Shown here: positions 62,605-64,000 of the stretch, piece after piece
Layout of the letters: each line of letters starts with the position of its first letter
Numbering within the stretch: position 1 is the stretch's first letter
Assembly (NCBI GenBank): GCA_023627715.1
Contig: JAMAHW010000093.1
Location: forward strand, 1 to 64,000
Reading direction: 5' to 3'
Origin: Periconia sp. R9002
Taxonomy: Eukaryota; Ascomycota; Dothideomycetes; Pleosporales; Periconiaceae
Length of the DNA stretch: 64,000 nucleotides
Position numbers and translations under genes: made by a program
Notes under the pieces: generated by a model
Seen by the model: the letters and a program-made list of their open reading frames with translations, nothing else
Databases searched by the model: none
Told to the model about the DNA's origin: nothing

Positions 62605-64000
<1,396 letters not shown>

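Overview
The window is nuclear DNA of a filamentous ascomycete (Pezizomycotina; a Dothideomycete or close relative would fit, but class level is a guess). The evidence is short spliceosomal introns (46-120 nt, mostly GT...AG with CTRAC-like branch sites), RIC8, an Iec3-type INO80 subunit, a Zn2Cys6 regulator and proteinase-K-like secreted subtilisins. I see no rRNA, convincing tRNA, CRISPR array or intact transposon. Exon joins were worked out by eye from splice sites and reading frame. Each multi-exon model sums to a multiple of three and restores a continuous family-like protein.

About 1-46.2 kb is a core-gene block with genes on both strands. In order it holds: a Gyp5-like Rab GAP (-); an unknown protein (-); a RING protein with a very acidic tail (-); a PPC89/Cep57-like spindle-pole coiled-coil protein (-); an Iks1-like kinase (-); a Zn2Cys6 regulator (-) divergent from a SAM methyltransferase (+); RIC8 (-) divergent from RIF1 (+); glucose-6-phosphate 1-epimerase (+); a Kar5-like karyogamy protein (-) divergent from mitochondrial ribosomal protein uL6m (+); a Na+/H+ antiporter (-); ORM1 (-) divergent from IEC3 (+); and mitochondrial mS35/RSM24 (-) divergent from ALG13 (+). 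These jobs are vesicle traffic, mitosis, G-protein signalling, telomere and replication control, chromatin remodelling, mitochondrial translation, sphingolipid control and N-glycosylation. They do not form one pathway.

About 46.2-64 kb is different: only four confident genes in nearly 18 kb, all on the + strand and all with secretion signals. They are a bicupin oxalate decarboxylase, a GH5 exo-beta-1,3-glucanase and two proteinase-K-like subtilisins, the second cut by the window end just before its stop. The intervals between them (4.5 and 5.9 kb) hold no confident gene, but they do contain stop-interrupted protein-like stretches. This looks like an accessory, secretome-type region beside a core block.

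The points most worth checking are a GC-AG intron in the GH5 gene, complete discordance of intron positions between the two subtilisin paralogues, PP1-docking motifs plus an AT-hook pair in RIF1, and possible decayed genes near 52.5 kb and 61.5-62.0 kb. I did not find a clearly new multi-gene system.
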